Assembly (NCBI GenBank): GCA_963708805.1
Contig: CAVPUA010000001.1
Location: 62,001-126,000 of the forward strand
Origin: CAVPUA01 sp963708805
GTDB lineage: Bacteria; Actinomycetota; Actinomycetes; Mycobacteriales; Jatrophihabitantaceae
Reading direction: 5' to 3'
DNA length: 64,000 nucleotides
Part shown: positions 42,402 through 51,209 of the stretch, in pieces
How the letters are laid out: every line of letters starts with the position of its first letter
Numbering within the stretch: position 1 is the stretch's first letter
Notes under the pieces: generated by a model
Seen by the model: only the letters and a program-made list of their open reading frames with translations
Database searches by the model: none
Told to the model about the DNA's origin: nothing
Translations under genes and position numbers: made by a program

Positions 42402-43937
42402 CGCTCGCGCAGTTCTCGCTTGAGCAGCTTGCCGCTCGGGTTCTTCGGCAGGGCGTCGACGATCACGACGTGCTTGGGCGTCTTGAAGCCGGCCAGTCGC
42501 TCGCGGCAGTGCGCGATCACGTCATCCGGACGGTCACGTCCGCGCCCGGACGGGCGACGACCGCGGCGACCACCGTCTCGACCCAGCGCGGATCGGGGAT
42601 GCCGAACACGGCGACCTCGGCCACCCCGTCGGCGGCGTAGATGACCTCTTCGACCTCACGGCTGGCCACGTTCTCGCCGCCGCTCTTGATCACGTCCTTC
42701 TTGCGGTCGACGACGGTGAGGTAGCCGTCGGCGTCGAGCACGCCCGAGATCGCCCGAGTGGAACCATCCGCTGCGAAACGCCTCGATCGTCTTGTCGTCC
42801 TGCTTGTAGTAGCCCAGCGTGGCGTGCGGCGACGCGGTGCACGATCTCGCCGACGGTCCCGACCGGCACCGGCTGGTCGTCGTCGTCGACCACGCGCGTC
42901 TCGACGTTGAGCCCGGCGCGTCCGGCCGACCCGGCGTGCTCGAGCTGCTCGTGCGGGCGCAGGATCGTGGCCAGCGGGCGCCATCTCGGTCTGCCCGTAG
43001 AAGTTCCAGAACTGCACGTCGGGCAGCCGGCGGCGCAGCTCGTGCAGCACCTCGACCGGCATCGGCGACGCCCCGTAGTAGCCCTTGCGCAGCGACGAGA
43101 GGTCGGCGCCGTCGAAGTCGGGGCAGCGCAGCAGACCGATCCACACCGTCGGCGGCGCGAAGAACTTGGTGATCTTCTCGCTCTCGAACAGCCGCAGCAG
43201 CGTGGCCGGGTCGGGCCCGCGCGCGATCACGCTGGTCGCGCCGAGCATCACGTCCGGGCCGAGGAAGCAGTCCAGCTGGGCGCAGTGGTACAGCGGCAGC
43301 GAGTGCAGTTCGACGTCGTCGACCGACATCTCGCCGTCGATGATGCAGGTGGCGTACTCCCACAGCAGCGACCGGCTCGACAGCAGGGCGCCCTTGGGAC
43401 GCGACTCGGTGCCGCTCGTGTACATCAGCCGGATCGGCTCGTCATCGGCGACGAGGCGGGGCTCGGCCGATCCCGTCGAAGCGCAGCCACTCGTCGACGT
43501 CGTCCCAGTCCGCGCCGTCGCCCAGCGCGATGTGCCGCCTGATCCGCGGCGGCTGCGCGAGCGAACCGACGGCCTTGTCGGCGACGGCGACGAGCGCATC
43601 CTCGACGACGAAGGCCGTCGCCTGGCAGTGATCGAGGATGTAGGCGATCTCGTCGGCGCCCAGCATGAAGTTGATCGGCACGAGGATCACGCCGGCCCGC
43701 GCCGACGCGAACGACAGCACGGCGAACTGCCAGCAGTTGTGCGACAGGATGGCCAGCCGGTCGCCGGCCGCCAACCCCGCGTCGGCAGATCGCGGCGTAC
43801 GTCCGGTCGATCGTGGCCTCGAACTCGGCGAAGGTCAGCCGGACGTCGCCGTCGACGATCGCGATCTTGTCCGGGTAGCGCAGCGCCGAGCGACGCGGCA
43901 GATCACCCAGAGCCTGGCTGCGAGCGACGGCGGTCAC
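42368..43937 (-). CDS. AMP-dependent acyl-CoA synthetase, frame-broken
   Basis: Start ATG at 43937 (MTAVARSQALGDLPRRSALRYPD). Motifs in order: RLMYTSGTESRPKGALLS (A3 P-loop), YHCAQLDCFLG, FWNFYGQTEMAP, GYYKQDDKTIEAF, GWFHSGDLG, YLTVVDRKKDVIKSGGENV (A8 hinge), and LPKNPSGKLLKREL (A10, catalytic Lys) near 42430. This full set makes it a fatty or aryl acyl-CoA ligase of about 520 residues activating a carboxylic acid with ATP and CoA. At least five frame breaks (near 43790, 43465, 42970, 42835, 42765 and 42525) interrupt it. It is among the most damaged genes here; whether real decay or errors cannot be told, although every motif survives. Confidence 0.8.
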
Positions 43938-44009
43938 AACCCCGACTCTAAGCCGCGCCGACTTGGGAGTGATAGCGGTCTCTAGGACCTGAATCGCTCC
44001 CCGATCGAG

Positions 44010-45410
44010 TCAGGTCGCGGGGTGCGTCATCGACAGGACGTCGAGCACCTGGTCGAGCTTCTCCTCGCTCAATGCCGAGGGGACGTGGCCGCGCTCGATC
44101 ACGACCTCGCGGATCGTCTTGCGCTCGGCCAGCGCCTGCTTGGCGATCTTGGCCGCCTCGTCGTAACCGACGTAGTGGTTCAGCGGCGTGACGATCGCCG
44201 GCGACGACTCGGCGTACTCGAGGCAGCGCTCGACGTTCGCCTCGATGCCGTCGATGCAGCGCTCGGCGAACACCCGCGAGACGTTGGCGATCAGCCGGAT
44301 CGACTCGAGCACGTTGCGAGCGATCACCGGGAGCATGACGTTCAGTTCGAAGTTGCCGGTCGCGCCGCCGAAGGCCACCGCCCCGTCGTTGCCGATCACC
44401 TGGGCGACGACCTGCGCCACGGCCTCGCACAGCACCGGATTGACCTTGCCGGGCATGATCGACGAGCCGGGCTGCAGGTCGGGCAGGTAGATCTCGGTCA
44501 GGCCGGTACGCGGACCCGAGCCCATCCAGCGGATGTCGTTGCTGATCTTGTAGAGGCCGACCGCGATCGTCTTGAGCGCGCCCGACAGCTCGACCAGCCC
44601 GTCGCGTGCGCCCTGGGCCTCGAAATGGTTGCGGGCCTCGGTGAGCGGCAAGCCGGTCTCGGACGAGATGAGCGCGATGACCTCGGCCGCGAACCCGGCC
44701 GGGGCGTTGATGCCGGTGCCGACCGCGGTGCCGCCGAGGGGCAGCTCGGCCACGCGGGGCAGGACGGCGTTGAGCCGCTCGACGCCGTAGCGCACCTGCG
44801 CGGCATAGCCCGCGAACTCCTGGCCGAGGGTCACGGGCGTCGCGTCCATGAGGTGCGTGCGGCCGGACTTGACGACGGTGGCGAACTCGCCCGCCTTGCC
44901 CTCGAGGGACGCCGCCAGCTGGTCCAGGGCGGGGATCAGATCGCCGACCACCGCCTTGGTCGCGGCCACGTGGATGGCCGACGGGAACTGGTCGTTGGAC
45001 GACAGCGGGTCGTTGACGTCGTCGTTCGGATGTACAGACGTGCCGAGCCGCTCGGCGGCCAGCGAGGCCAGTACCTCGTTGGTGTTCATGTTCGACGACG
45101 TGCCCGAGCCGGTCTGGAACACGTCGATCGGGAACTCGGCGTCCCAGTCGCCCCGGGCGACCTCGACCGCGACGGCCGCGATGGCGTCGGCCTTGGTCTG
45201 GTCGAGCAGGCCCCGCTTGGCCCGTACGCGCGCGCCGGCGCCCTTGATCAGGGCCAGGCCGGCGATCAGCTCGCGCTCGATCGGCTGGCCCGAGATCGGG
45301 AAGTTCTCGACCGCGCGCTGCGTCTGGGCCCGCCATTTGGCGTCCTTGGGGACGCGGACGTCGCCCATCGAGTCCTTCTCGATGCGGTATTCGCTGGCGT
45401 CGCTGGTCAT
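44010..45410 (-). CDS. fumC: Class II fumarate hydratase
   Basis: Intact, 466 residues. TCA cycle: fumarate to malate. Motifs: QTGSGTSSNMNTNEVLASLA, PNDDVNDPLSSNDQFPSAIH (catalytic His region), KSGRTHLMDATPVTLGQEF, and the superfamily signature PGSSIMPGKVNPVLCEAVAQ with the catalytic Ser loop. The start MTSDASEYRIEKDSMGDVRV is normal for actinobacteria. No frame breaks. In related genomes fumC also lies close to glpX, as here, with an MFS/ROK pair inserted between them. Confidence 0.96.
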   Translation of the reverse strand: MTSDASEYRIEKDSMGDVRVPKDAKWRAQTQRAVENFPISGQPIERELIAGLALIKGAGARVRAKRGLLDQTKADAIAAVAVEVARGDWDAEFPIDVFQTGSGTSSNMNTNEVLASLAAERLGTSVHPNDDVNDPLSSNDQFPSAIHVAATKAVVGDLIPALDQLAASLEGKAGEFATVVKSGRTHLMDATPVTLGQEFAGYAAQVRYGVERLNAVLPRVAELPLGGTAVGTGINAPAGFAAEVIALISSETGLPLTEARNHFEAQGARDGLVELSGALKTIAVGLYKISNDIRWMGSGPRTGLTEIYLPDLQPGSSIMPGKVNPVLCEAVAQVVAQVIGNDGAVAFGGATGNFELNVMLPVIARNVLESIRLIANVSRVFAERCIDGIEANVERCLEYAESSPAIVTPLNHYVGYDEAAKIAKQALAERKTIREVVIERGHVPSALSEEKLDQVLDVLSMTHPAT

Positions 45411-45451
45411 ACGGGTCTCTCCTCGGCGTCGAGTGGAACGGCCAGTCGAGA

Positions 45452-46666
45452 CTAGGACGCCAACTCCGTGACGGCGACAGAACGTGGGAAAGCCCGCACT
45501 GATCCGAGGATCACGACCGACGCGACCAGCGAGGTGATCGCGCCGACGACGGTCAGCTCACGCAGCAGGCCGTGGCTCACCAGGATGCCGCCGAGCAGCG
45601 CGCCGCCGCCGATGCCGATCTGGAACGCGACGACGTAGACGGCGGACGCGGTGTCCTGGACGGCCGGCGCCACCCGGATCACGGCGGTCTGCAAGGCGAC
45701 CGGCGTGGCCACGGCGGCGACGCCCCAGATGAGCACGCCGATGATCGTGAACACGACGCCGACCCGGAACGTCAGGATGATCAACGCGACGCAGATGCCG
45801 ACCGCGGCGATCATGGCCGCGCGCCGCGGCAACCGGTCGGCGATCGTCGAGACGACCAGGTTGCCGGCTACGCCCGCCGCGCCGTATGCGAGCAGGACGG
45901 TGGCCAGCGCGATGCCGTGCAGGCCCGAGTCGCGCTGCACGATCAGCGAGACGTAGGTGTAGGCCGTGAACGTCCCGATGACCAGGACGAGGGTGGTGAC
46001 GCACACGATCGCCAACAAGCGGTTGCGCAGGACGCCCGGAATCGCCTTCAGCGCGGCGATCCCGCCGACCGCGTCCGGCTCGGCCTCGAGCACCGGCAGC
46101 AGCCGGAAGACGGCGACCAGGGCCGCCACCCCGGCCAGCCCGACGATCGCCAGCGCGGCCCGCCAGCCGAGCAGGTTGCCGATCGCCGTGGCCAGCGGCG
46201 TGCCGAGGACGATCGCGAGCGACGTGCCGCCGAAGACGATCCCGGTGCCCTTGGCCGAGCGTCCTGGCCCGGCCAAGCGGCTGGCCACCGGGATCACGAT
46301 CGACCAGAACACCCCGTGGGCGAGCGCGCAGAGCAGCCGGGCGGCGACCAGCCACACGTAGGTGGGGGCGATCGACGTGGCGAGCTGCGACACGGCGAAC
46401 ATGCCGACGAGGACGTACATCAGGGTGTTGCGCCGTACGTGCACGGTCAGCGCGGTCAGCGGGATGGCGCTCAGCCCGGCGACGGCGGCGTAGATCGTCA
46501 GCAGCAGGCCGATCTGCGAGTCGCTGACGTGCAGCCCGTGGGCCATCTGCGGCAAGAGCCCGATCGGTAACGTCTCGGCCGTGACGTAACAGAACGAGGC
46601 CGCGCCGAGAGCGACGAGCGCTCCGAGGGAGCGGCCGGTCACCGGACGGGTGGGTGTCAGTACCAC
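45452..46666 (-). CDS. MFS transporter (sugar-efflux / AraJ-like)
   Basis: Intact, 404 residues from GTG 46666 (MVLTPTRPVTGRSLGALVAL). Twelve membrane segments; the loop 2-3 region LTVHVRRNTLMYVLVGMFAV and the cytoplasmic loop VFRLLPVLEAEPDAVGGIAA fit the DHA1 drug/sugar efflux group (AraJ, SotB). The neighbouring ROK regulator, whose family senses sugars or phosphosugars, points to sugar or sugar-like export. The two divergent starts are 50 bases apart and share the palindrome at 46679-46695. Confidence 0.88.
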   Translation of the reverse strand: MVLTPTRPVTGRSLGALVALGAASFCYVTAETLPIGLLPQMAHGLHVSDSQIGLLLTIYAAVAGLSAIPLTALTVHVRRNTLMYVLVGMFAVSQLATSIAPTYVWLVAARLLCALAHGVFWSIVIPVASRLAGPGRSAKGTGIVFGGTSLAIVLGTPLATAIGNLLGWRAALAIVGLAGVAALVAVFRLLPVLEAEPDAVGGIAALKAIPGVLRNRLLAIVCVTTLVLVIGTFTAYTYVSLIVQRDSGLHGIALATVLLAYGAAGVAGNLVVSTIADRLPRRAAMIAAVGICVALIILTFRVGVVFTIIGVLIWGVAAVATPVALQTAVIRVAPAVQDTASAVYVVAFQIGIGGGALLGGILVSHGLLRELTVVGAITSLVASVVILGSVRAFPRSVAVTELAS

Positions 46667-46678
46667 GGAATCAGAATA

Positions 46679-46695
46679 TACTCGGTCAGCGAGTA
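46679..46695. promoter_or_regulatory. Operator between the MFS and ROK genes
   Basis: TACTCG-GTCAG-CGAGTA is a perfect 6-5-6 palindrome in the only A/T-rich part of the divergent intergenic region. It overlaps TATACT (46677-46682), a plausible -10 for the ROK gene, and on the other strand TATATT for the MFS gene. It is the obvious binding site for the ROK protein, repressing both genes. Confidence 0.7.
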
Positions 46696-46715
46696 AATAA
46701 GGAGCCCGGGCGAGA

Positions 46716-47867
46716 ATGAGTGAAGGTTCACGGGGACTGGATCTGCTGACGCTCGTCCACCGGCACCCGGGAATCACCCGCGCCGAGGCGGCCCGGCGGC
46801 TCGGCATCGGCAGCGGGCAGGCGACCGAGATCACCAGCCGGCTGGTCGGCGACGAGTTGATCGACGAGTTGCCGTCGGCGCCCACCGGCGCGCGCGGGCG
46901 CCCGAGCACGGTGCTCGTCGCGCATGGGGCGGGTCCGCTGGTGCTGTGCGTCGCGCTCGATCACGAGAGTTGGCAGGTGTCCGTCGTCGGGGTCGGTTCC
47001 GAGATCGTCGACTCGCGGCACGGATCACACGACCGGCAGGTCGAACCGACCCTGGCCGCGATCGGTGAAGCCGCCACGTCGTTGCGTCGCGCCTACCGTA
47101 AGCGGATCCGGGCCACCGCCGTGTCGGTACCCGGAACGGTCCGCGACGACGTCGTGCTGCAGGCGGCCGGCATCGGATGGACGGACGTCTCAGTGGCCTC
47201 GTTGCGTCCGCGTCGGTCGAAGTTGCCGTTCGTCGTGGGCAACGACGCCAGCTTTGCGGCTCTGGGCGAGGCCCGGCGGGGTGTCGGCCTCGGCGTGCGC
47301 TCGATGCTGCACCTGTACTTCGACTCTGGCCTCGGTGGTGCGCTCGTCGAGGACGGCCGGCTGATCACCGGCGCCTCCGGCAATGCCGGCGAGTTCGGTC
47401 ATCTGCCCTTCGGTGATCCCAACCGTGTGTGCCCCTGCGGCGCGCGCGGCTGCTGGAACACCTCGATCGACGGGTCGGCTCTCGCCCGCAATCTGGGCCG
47501 CCCGGCGCCGGTCGAGGGATCGAGCTTCATGGCGCGCGTGATCGAGGCCGGACGCGGGGGCGACGCCGACGCGGTTCTTGCCCTCGAACCGATCGCCACG
47601 GCGGTGGGACGGGGCATCGCCGGGCTGGTGAACGCGCTCGACCCCGCGCTGATCAGCGTGAGCGGGCACGGTGGCCGGCTGCTCGACTGGCCGGGGCGGC
47701 CGCTCGAACGAGGCTTCCTCGAGGGGCTGATGGATTCGCAGCGCCGGACCCCGCCGCCCCTGGTCGTCGGCGCACTCGGCTCGGACGCCCCGCTGATCGG
47801 CGCGGCCGAAGAATGCTTCGACCGCGTGCTGACTCCGGCCCAGTTGGCGCTGTGGAGCGTCCGCTGA
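46716..47867 (+). CDS. ROK family transcriptional repressor
   Basis: Intact, 383 residues, ATG at 46716 after AAGGAGCCC. The N-terminal winged HTH (about 8-60: LLTLVHRHPGITRAEAARRL, SGQATEITSRLVGDELI) is followed by the ROK sugar-kinase-like domain: HLYFDSGLGGALVEDG, ASGNAGEFGHLPFGD and the zinc cluster RVCPCGARGCWNT. In the family the ligand (a sugar or sugar phosphate) binds the ROK domain and releases DNA. It faces an MFS exporter gene across a 17-bp palindrome, so it likely represses itself and the exporter. Copy D of the nested palindrome lies at its 3' end. Confidence 0.91.
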   Translation: MSEGSRGLDLLTLVHRHPGITRAEAARRLGIGSGQATEITSRLVGDELIDELPSAPTGARGRPSTVLVAHGAGPLVLCVALDHESWQVSVVGVGSEIVDSRHGSHDRQVEPTLAAIGEAATSLRRAYRKRIRATAVSVPGTVRDDVVLQAAGIGWTDVSVASLRPRRSKLPFVVGNDASFAALGEARRGVGLGVRSMLHLYFDSGLGGALVEDGRLITGASGNAGEFGHLPFGDPNRVCPCGARGCWNTSIDGSALARNLGRPAPVEGSSFMARVIEAGRGGDADAVLALEPIATAVGRGIAGLVNALDPALISVSGHGGRLLDWPGRPLERGFLEGLMDSQRRTPPPLVVGALGSDAPLIGAAEECFDRVLTPAQLALWSVR

Positions 47868-47884
47868 TCGCTCTCCGCCGGGCG

Positions 47885-47950
47885 CGAGTGGCCGAATTTC
47901 GCGCGAGTGGCCGCACCTACGTGACCACTCGCGCCTGAATCGGCCACTCG
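47885..47950. repeat. CGAGTGGCCG nested palindrome, copy D
   Basis: 66 bp: outer arms CGAGTGGCCGA (47885-47895) and TCGGCCACTCG (47940-47950); inner arms GCGCGAGTGGCC (about 47901) and GACCACTCGCGC (about 47922). It sits between the convergent 3' ends of the ROK gene and the YbjQ gene. It is nearly identical to copy B. Confidence 0.9.
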
Positions 47951-47991
47951 CCGAAGCGGTTGGAGCGGTCGGAGCGGTGCGAGCGTGGCGG

Positions 47992-48585
47992 TCAGCGCGG
48001 CGGGTACTGCTGCTCGGTCTCGGGGGGCGCGCTGGAGTGGACGGGCGGGCCCTGCGGGTAGCCCGGGGGCGGTCCCTGGGGTGGGCCCTGCGGGTAGCCG
48101 GGAGGCGGACCCTGCGGCGGTCCCTGTTGGTAGCCGGGGGGCGGTCCCTGCGGCGGGAACTGCATCGGTGCCGGCTGGGGCGGCGGCTGCACCGCCTGCG
48201 GCGAGGCGGGCGAACCGCCGGGCTGTCCGTAGCCGAGCTGGATCGCGGTCTGCTTCGCGGCCTCGGTGACCGGGATCGCGACGACCGCGGTGCCGTAGGC
48301 GCAGATCTCGGTCCAGGTGTCACCCATCTCGGACGTGTCGAAGCGCATGCCGATCACCGCGTTGCCGCCGCGGGCACGCGCCGAGTCGAGCATGCGGCTC
48401 ATGACCTCGTTGCGGCTGTTGATCAGGTTCTCGGTCATGCCCTTGAGCTCGCCACCGGCCAGCGACTTGAGCCCGGCTCCGAACTGCGAAAAGACGTTGC
48501 GCGAACGGACGGTGAGCCCGAAGACCTCGCCGCACACGCGTTGGATCTCCCACCCGGGGATGTCATTGGTCGTGACCACCAGCAT
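47992..48585 (-). CDS. YbjQ/UPF0145 (DUF74) protein with proline-rich tail
   Basis: Intact, 197 residues. The N-terminal 105 residues are the YbjQ fold: MLVVTTNDIPGWEIQRVCGE, VFGLTVRSRNVFSQFGAGLK, RNEVMSRMLDSARARGGNAV and IGMRFDTSEMGDTWTEICAY. This pentameric domain was once called heavy-metal-binding; its role is unknown. The C-terminal 90 residues are disordered, with GPPPGYPQ-like repeats (three close copies) rich in Pro, Gly, Gln and Tyr. Such tails in actinobacteria occur on membrane or envelope-associated proteins, but no membrane segment is present here. Confidence 0.85.
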   Translation of the reverse strand: MLVVTTNDIPGWEIQRVCGEVFGLTVRSRNVFSQFGAGLKSLAGGELKGMTENLINSRNEVMSRMLDSARARGGNAVIGMRFDTSEMGDTWTEICAYGTAVVAIPVTEAAKQTAIQLGYGQPGGSPASPQAVQPPPQPAPMQFPPQGPPPGYQQGPPQGPPPGYPQGPPQGPPPGYPQGPPVHSSAPPETEQQYPPR

Positions 48586-48608
48586 CGGACGCGCTCCTCA
48601 GTTTCGGT

Positions 48609-49640
48609 TCAGTTCCGGTCGAAGTCCACCGCGGAGTATGCACGCAGTTTGCCCAGTTGATGTACAGAATCGATCAAGCGAATGGTGCCGGACTTGGATC
48701 GCATGACGATCGACGACGTCTGCACCGAGTCGGCGTAGTACCGGGCGCCCCGCAGCAGGTCGCCGTCGGTGATCCCGGTCGCACAGAAGAAGATGTTCTG
48801 CCCGCTGACGAGGTCGGTGGTCGAGAGCACCCGATCGAGGTCGTGGCCGGCATCGAGGGCCTTGCGTCGTTCGGCCTCGTCCTTGGGCCACAGCTTGGCC
48901 TGGATCGAGCCGCCCATGCAGGCCAGCGCGGCGGCCGCGATGATCCCTTCCGGCGTCCCTCCGATGCCCAGGAGCAGATCGACGCCGGTGCCCGCGCGGG
49001 CAGCCGAGATCGCACCGGCCACGTCGCCGTCGCTGATGAAGCGGATGCGGGCGCCGGCCTCGCGGATCTCTTTGACGAGTTGATCGTGACGCGGCCGGTC
49101 GAGCACACAGACCGTGACGTCCTCGGGGTGACCACTCTTGGCCTTGGCCACGGCGCGGACGTTGTCGCCGACCGAGGCGTTGATGTCGATCACGCCGGCC
49201 GCCTCAGGACCGGTGGCGATCTTGTCCATGTAGAACACGGCCGACGGGTCGAACATGCTGCCCCGCTCGGCCACGGCGATCACTGCGACCGAGTTGGGCA
49301 TGCCCTTGGCCATCAGCGTCGTCCCGTCGATGGGATCGACCGCGACATCGCACTCGGGGCCGGTGCCGTCGCCGACTTCCTCGCCGTTGTAGAGCATCGG
49401 CGCGTTGTCCTTCTCGCCCTCACCGATCACGACCGTGCCGCGCATCGACACCGTTCCGATCAGCTTGCGCATCGCATCGACCGCGGCGCCGTCCCCGCCG
49501 TTCTTGTCGCCGCGACCCACCCACCGGGCCGCGGCCATCGCGGCCGCCTCGGTGACACGCACCAACTCCAAGGCCAGGTTGCGATCGGGCGCCTCGCCAC
49601 GAACGGCAAGGGCGGGCGGCATCTTGTTTGCGTCGCTCAT
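48609..49640 (-). CDS. glpX: Class II fructose-1,6-bisphosphatase
   Basis: Intact, 343 residues from ATG 49640 (MSDANKMPPALAVRGEAPDR), with GGAG upstream. Metal and phosphate motifs: ARWVGRGDKNGGDGAAVDAM, VVIGEGEKDNAPMLYNGEEV, DVAVDPIDGTTLMAKGMPNS and LLGIGGTPEGIIAAAALACM. It is the gluconeogenic step to fructose 6-phosphate and the main FBPase of actinobacteria. It follows xseB on the same strand with a 132-base gap in which I see no gene. Confidence 0.95.
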   Translation of the reverse strand: MSDANKMPPALAVRGEAPDRNLALELVRVTEAAAMAAARWVGRGDKNGGDGAAVDAMRKLIGTVSMRGTVVIGEGEKDNAPMLYNGEEVGDGTGPECDVAVDPIDGTTLMAKGMPNSVAVIAVAERGSMFDPSAVFYMDKIATGPEAAGVIDINASVGDNVRAVAKAKSGHPEDVTVCVLDRPRHDQLVKEIREAGARIRFISDGDVAGAISAARAGTGVDLLLGIGGTPEGIIAAAALACMGGSIQAKLWPKDEAERRKALDAGHDLDRVLSTTDLVSGQNIFFCATGITDGDLLRGARYYADSVQTSSIVMRSKSGTIRLIDSVHQLGKLRAYSAVDFDRN

Positions 49641-49772
49641 GAAGGTGATCTCCAGCTCTGCACGGCAGGTGCGGGGGTCGATTGATCCCATCTTCGCAGA
49701 GCGGGCGCGTTCGCGGTGGTCGAGTGAGATGGCTCGCGGTCGGAAAAGGCTTACGGTTTCGGGTATTCGCCG

Positions 49773-49988
49773 CTAGTCATCGGCCGGTTCGCCCTCACGG
49801 GCGGCGATCGCCTCGTCGAGCCGGGTCGACGCGAGATCGAGCCAGCGCTGGCAGACGTCGGCCAGCACCTCGCCGCGCTCCCAGAGCGCCAGCGAAGCCT
49901 CGAGCGACTGGCCGCCGCTCTCGAGCTGCCGGACGATCTCGGCGAGTTCGGTGCGGGCGGCCTCGTAGGACGGTTCGGCGTCGGTCAT
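49773..49988 (-). CDS. xseB: Exodeoxyribonuclease VII small subunit
   Basis: Intact, 71 residues. The helical pattern PSYEAARTELAEIVRQLESG, QSLEASLALWERGEVLADVC and QRWLDLASTRLDEAI is the complete XseB family. Together with XseA it forms a multi-subunit nuclease degrading single-stranded DNA. The start lies 12 bases after the stop of xseA on the same strand. Confidence 0.94.
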   Translation of the reverse strand: MTDAEPSYEAARTELAEIVRQLESGGQSLEASLALWERGEVLADVCQRWLDLASTRLDEAIAAREGEPADD

Positions 49989-50000
49989 GGTCGGGACAGC

Positions 50001-51205
50001 CTACTTCGGCCCAGCCGGGGTACGACGCGCATCGAACGCTCCGCCGGCGACCCGCACCCGAAGCTGACCGCTGGCGTCGTCGGGCGTACGGACGACCGTG
50101 CCGTCGGCGCGGGTGATCACCGCGTAACCCCGGTCGAGCGTGGCCTGCGGTGACAGCGACCGGACGCGGGCCCGGACGTGGTCGAGGTCGATGGCGCCCG
50201 CCGCGAGCAGGCCTCGGGTGCGGCGGGTCGACCGGTCGGCGAGGCGGATCGACCTCGTCGCGCTCGCGACCCAGCCGGAGTGGCACCGTCGCGCGCAGCC
50301 GCTCGGGCAGCCCGGCCATGAGCTGGGCCTCACCGTGGACGCGACGCTGGATGCACTGGCGAGCTCGCGCCCGCAGTTGCCGGACGAGTTCGTGCTCGGC
50401 GGCGAGATCGGGAACGATCCGCTTCGCGGCGTCAGTGGGCGTGGACGCCGCGAGGTCGGCGACGAGGTCGAGCAGCGGGGTGTCGGTCTCGTGGCCGATC
50501 GCGCTGACGATCGGTGTGCGCGCGGCACTGACGGTCCGGATCAGCGCCTCGTTGCTGAACGCGCAGCAGATCTTCGACGCTGCCGCCGCCGCGGGCGATG
50601 ACGATCACCTCGACGGTGGGGTCGTCGTCGAGGCGCTTGATGGCCGCGTTGATCTCGACGACGGCCGACGGCCCCTGAACGGCCACGTTCTCGATGGCGA
50701 ATCGCGCTCCCGGCGCCCGTCGCCGAACGTTCTCGACGACGTCGCGTTCGGCGGCGCTCGCCCGCCCGGTGATGAGGCCGATCTTGCCGGGCAGGAACGG
50801 CAGCCGCCGCTTGCGGTCGAGCGCGAACACGCCTTCGGCGGCGAGCAGCCGCTTGAGCCGTTCGACCGCGGCCAGCAGCTCACCGAGCCCGACCAGCCGC
50901 ACCTGGGTCGCCCGCAGGCTGAGCGTCCCCCGTTCGATCCAGAAGTCGGGACGGGCGCGCAAGATCACCCGTGAGCCCTCGGTGATCGAATCGGTCAGCA
51001 TCCCGCGCGGGCAGGTGACGGTCAGCGAGATGTTGGCATCGGTGTCGCGCAGGGTCAGGAACTGGGTCGTGACGCCGGGCCGCTTGGTCAGTTGCGCGAT
51101 CTGCCCCTCGACCCAGATCTCGCCGAGCCGCGCGACCCACTTGCCGATCTCCTGGGCGACGACCCGGACGGGCAGCGGGTGTTCGGGGGAGTTGTCGAGG
51201 GCCAA
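50001..51205 (-). CDS. xseA: Exodeoxyribonuclease VII large subunit
   Basis: About 400 residues, start ATG at 51205 (MALDNSPEHPLPVRVVAQEI). The N-terminal OB fold contains WVEGQIAQLTKRPGVTTQFL; the catalytic domain contains LPFLPGKIGLITGRASAAER, VIVIARGGGSVEDLL (nuclease motif) and SAIGHETDTPL; the end has ATLDRGYAVITRADGTVV. Frame breaks near 50562 (one extra C in CTGCGCGTTC) and 50265. All conserved residues are recovered. The family has no close alternative. It is transcribed with the upstream conserved protein and downstream xseB. Confidence 0.9.
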
Positions 51206-51209
51206 CCGC

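Noticed and set aside
48609..51205. Horizontal acquisition of the glpX-xseB-xseA region
   Set aside because: Gene order and composition are those of the conserved actinobacterial chromosome core; nothing mobile lies nearby.
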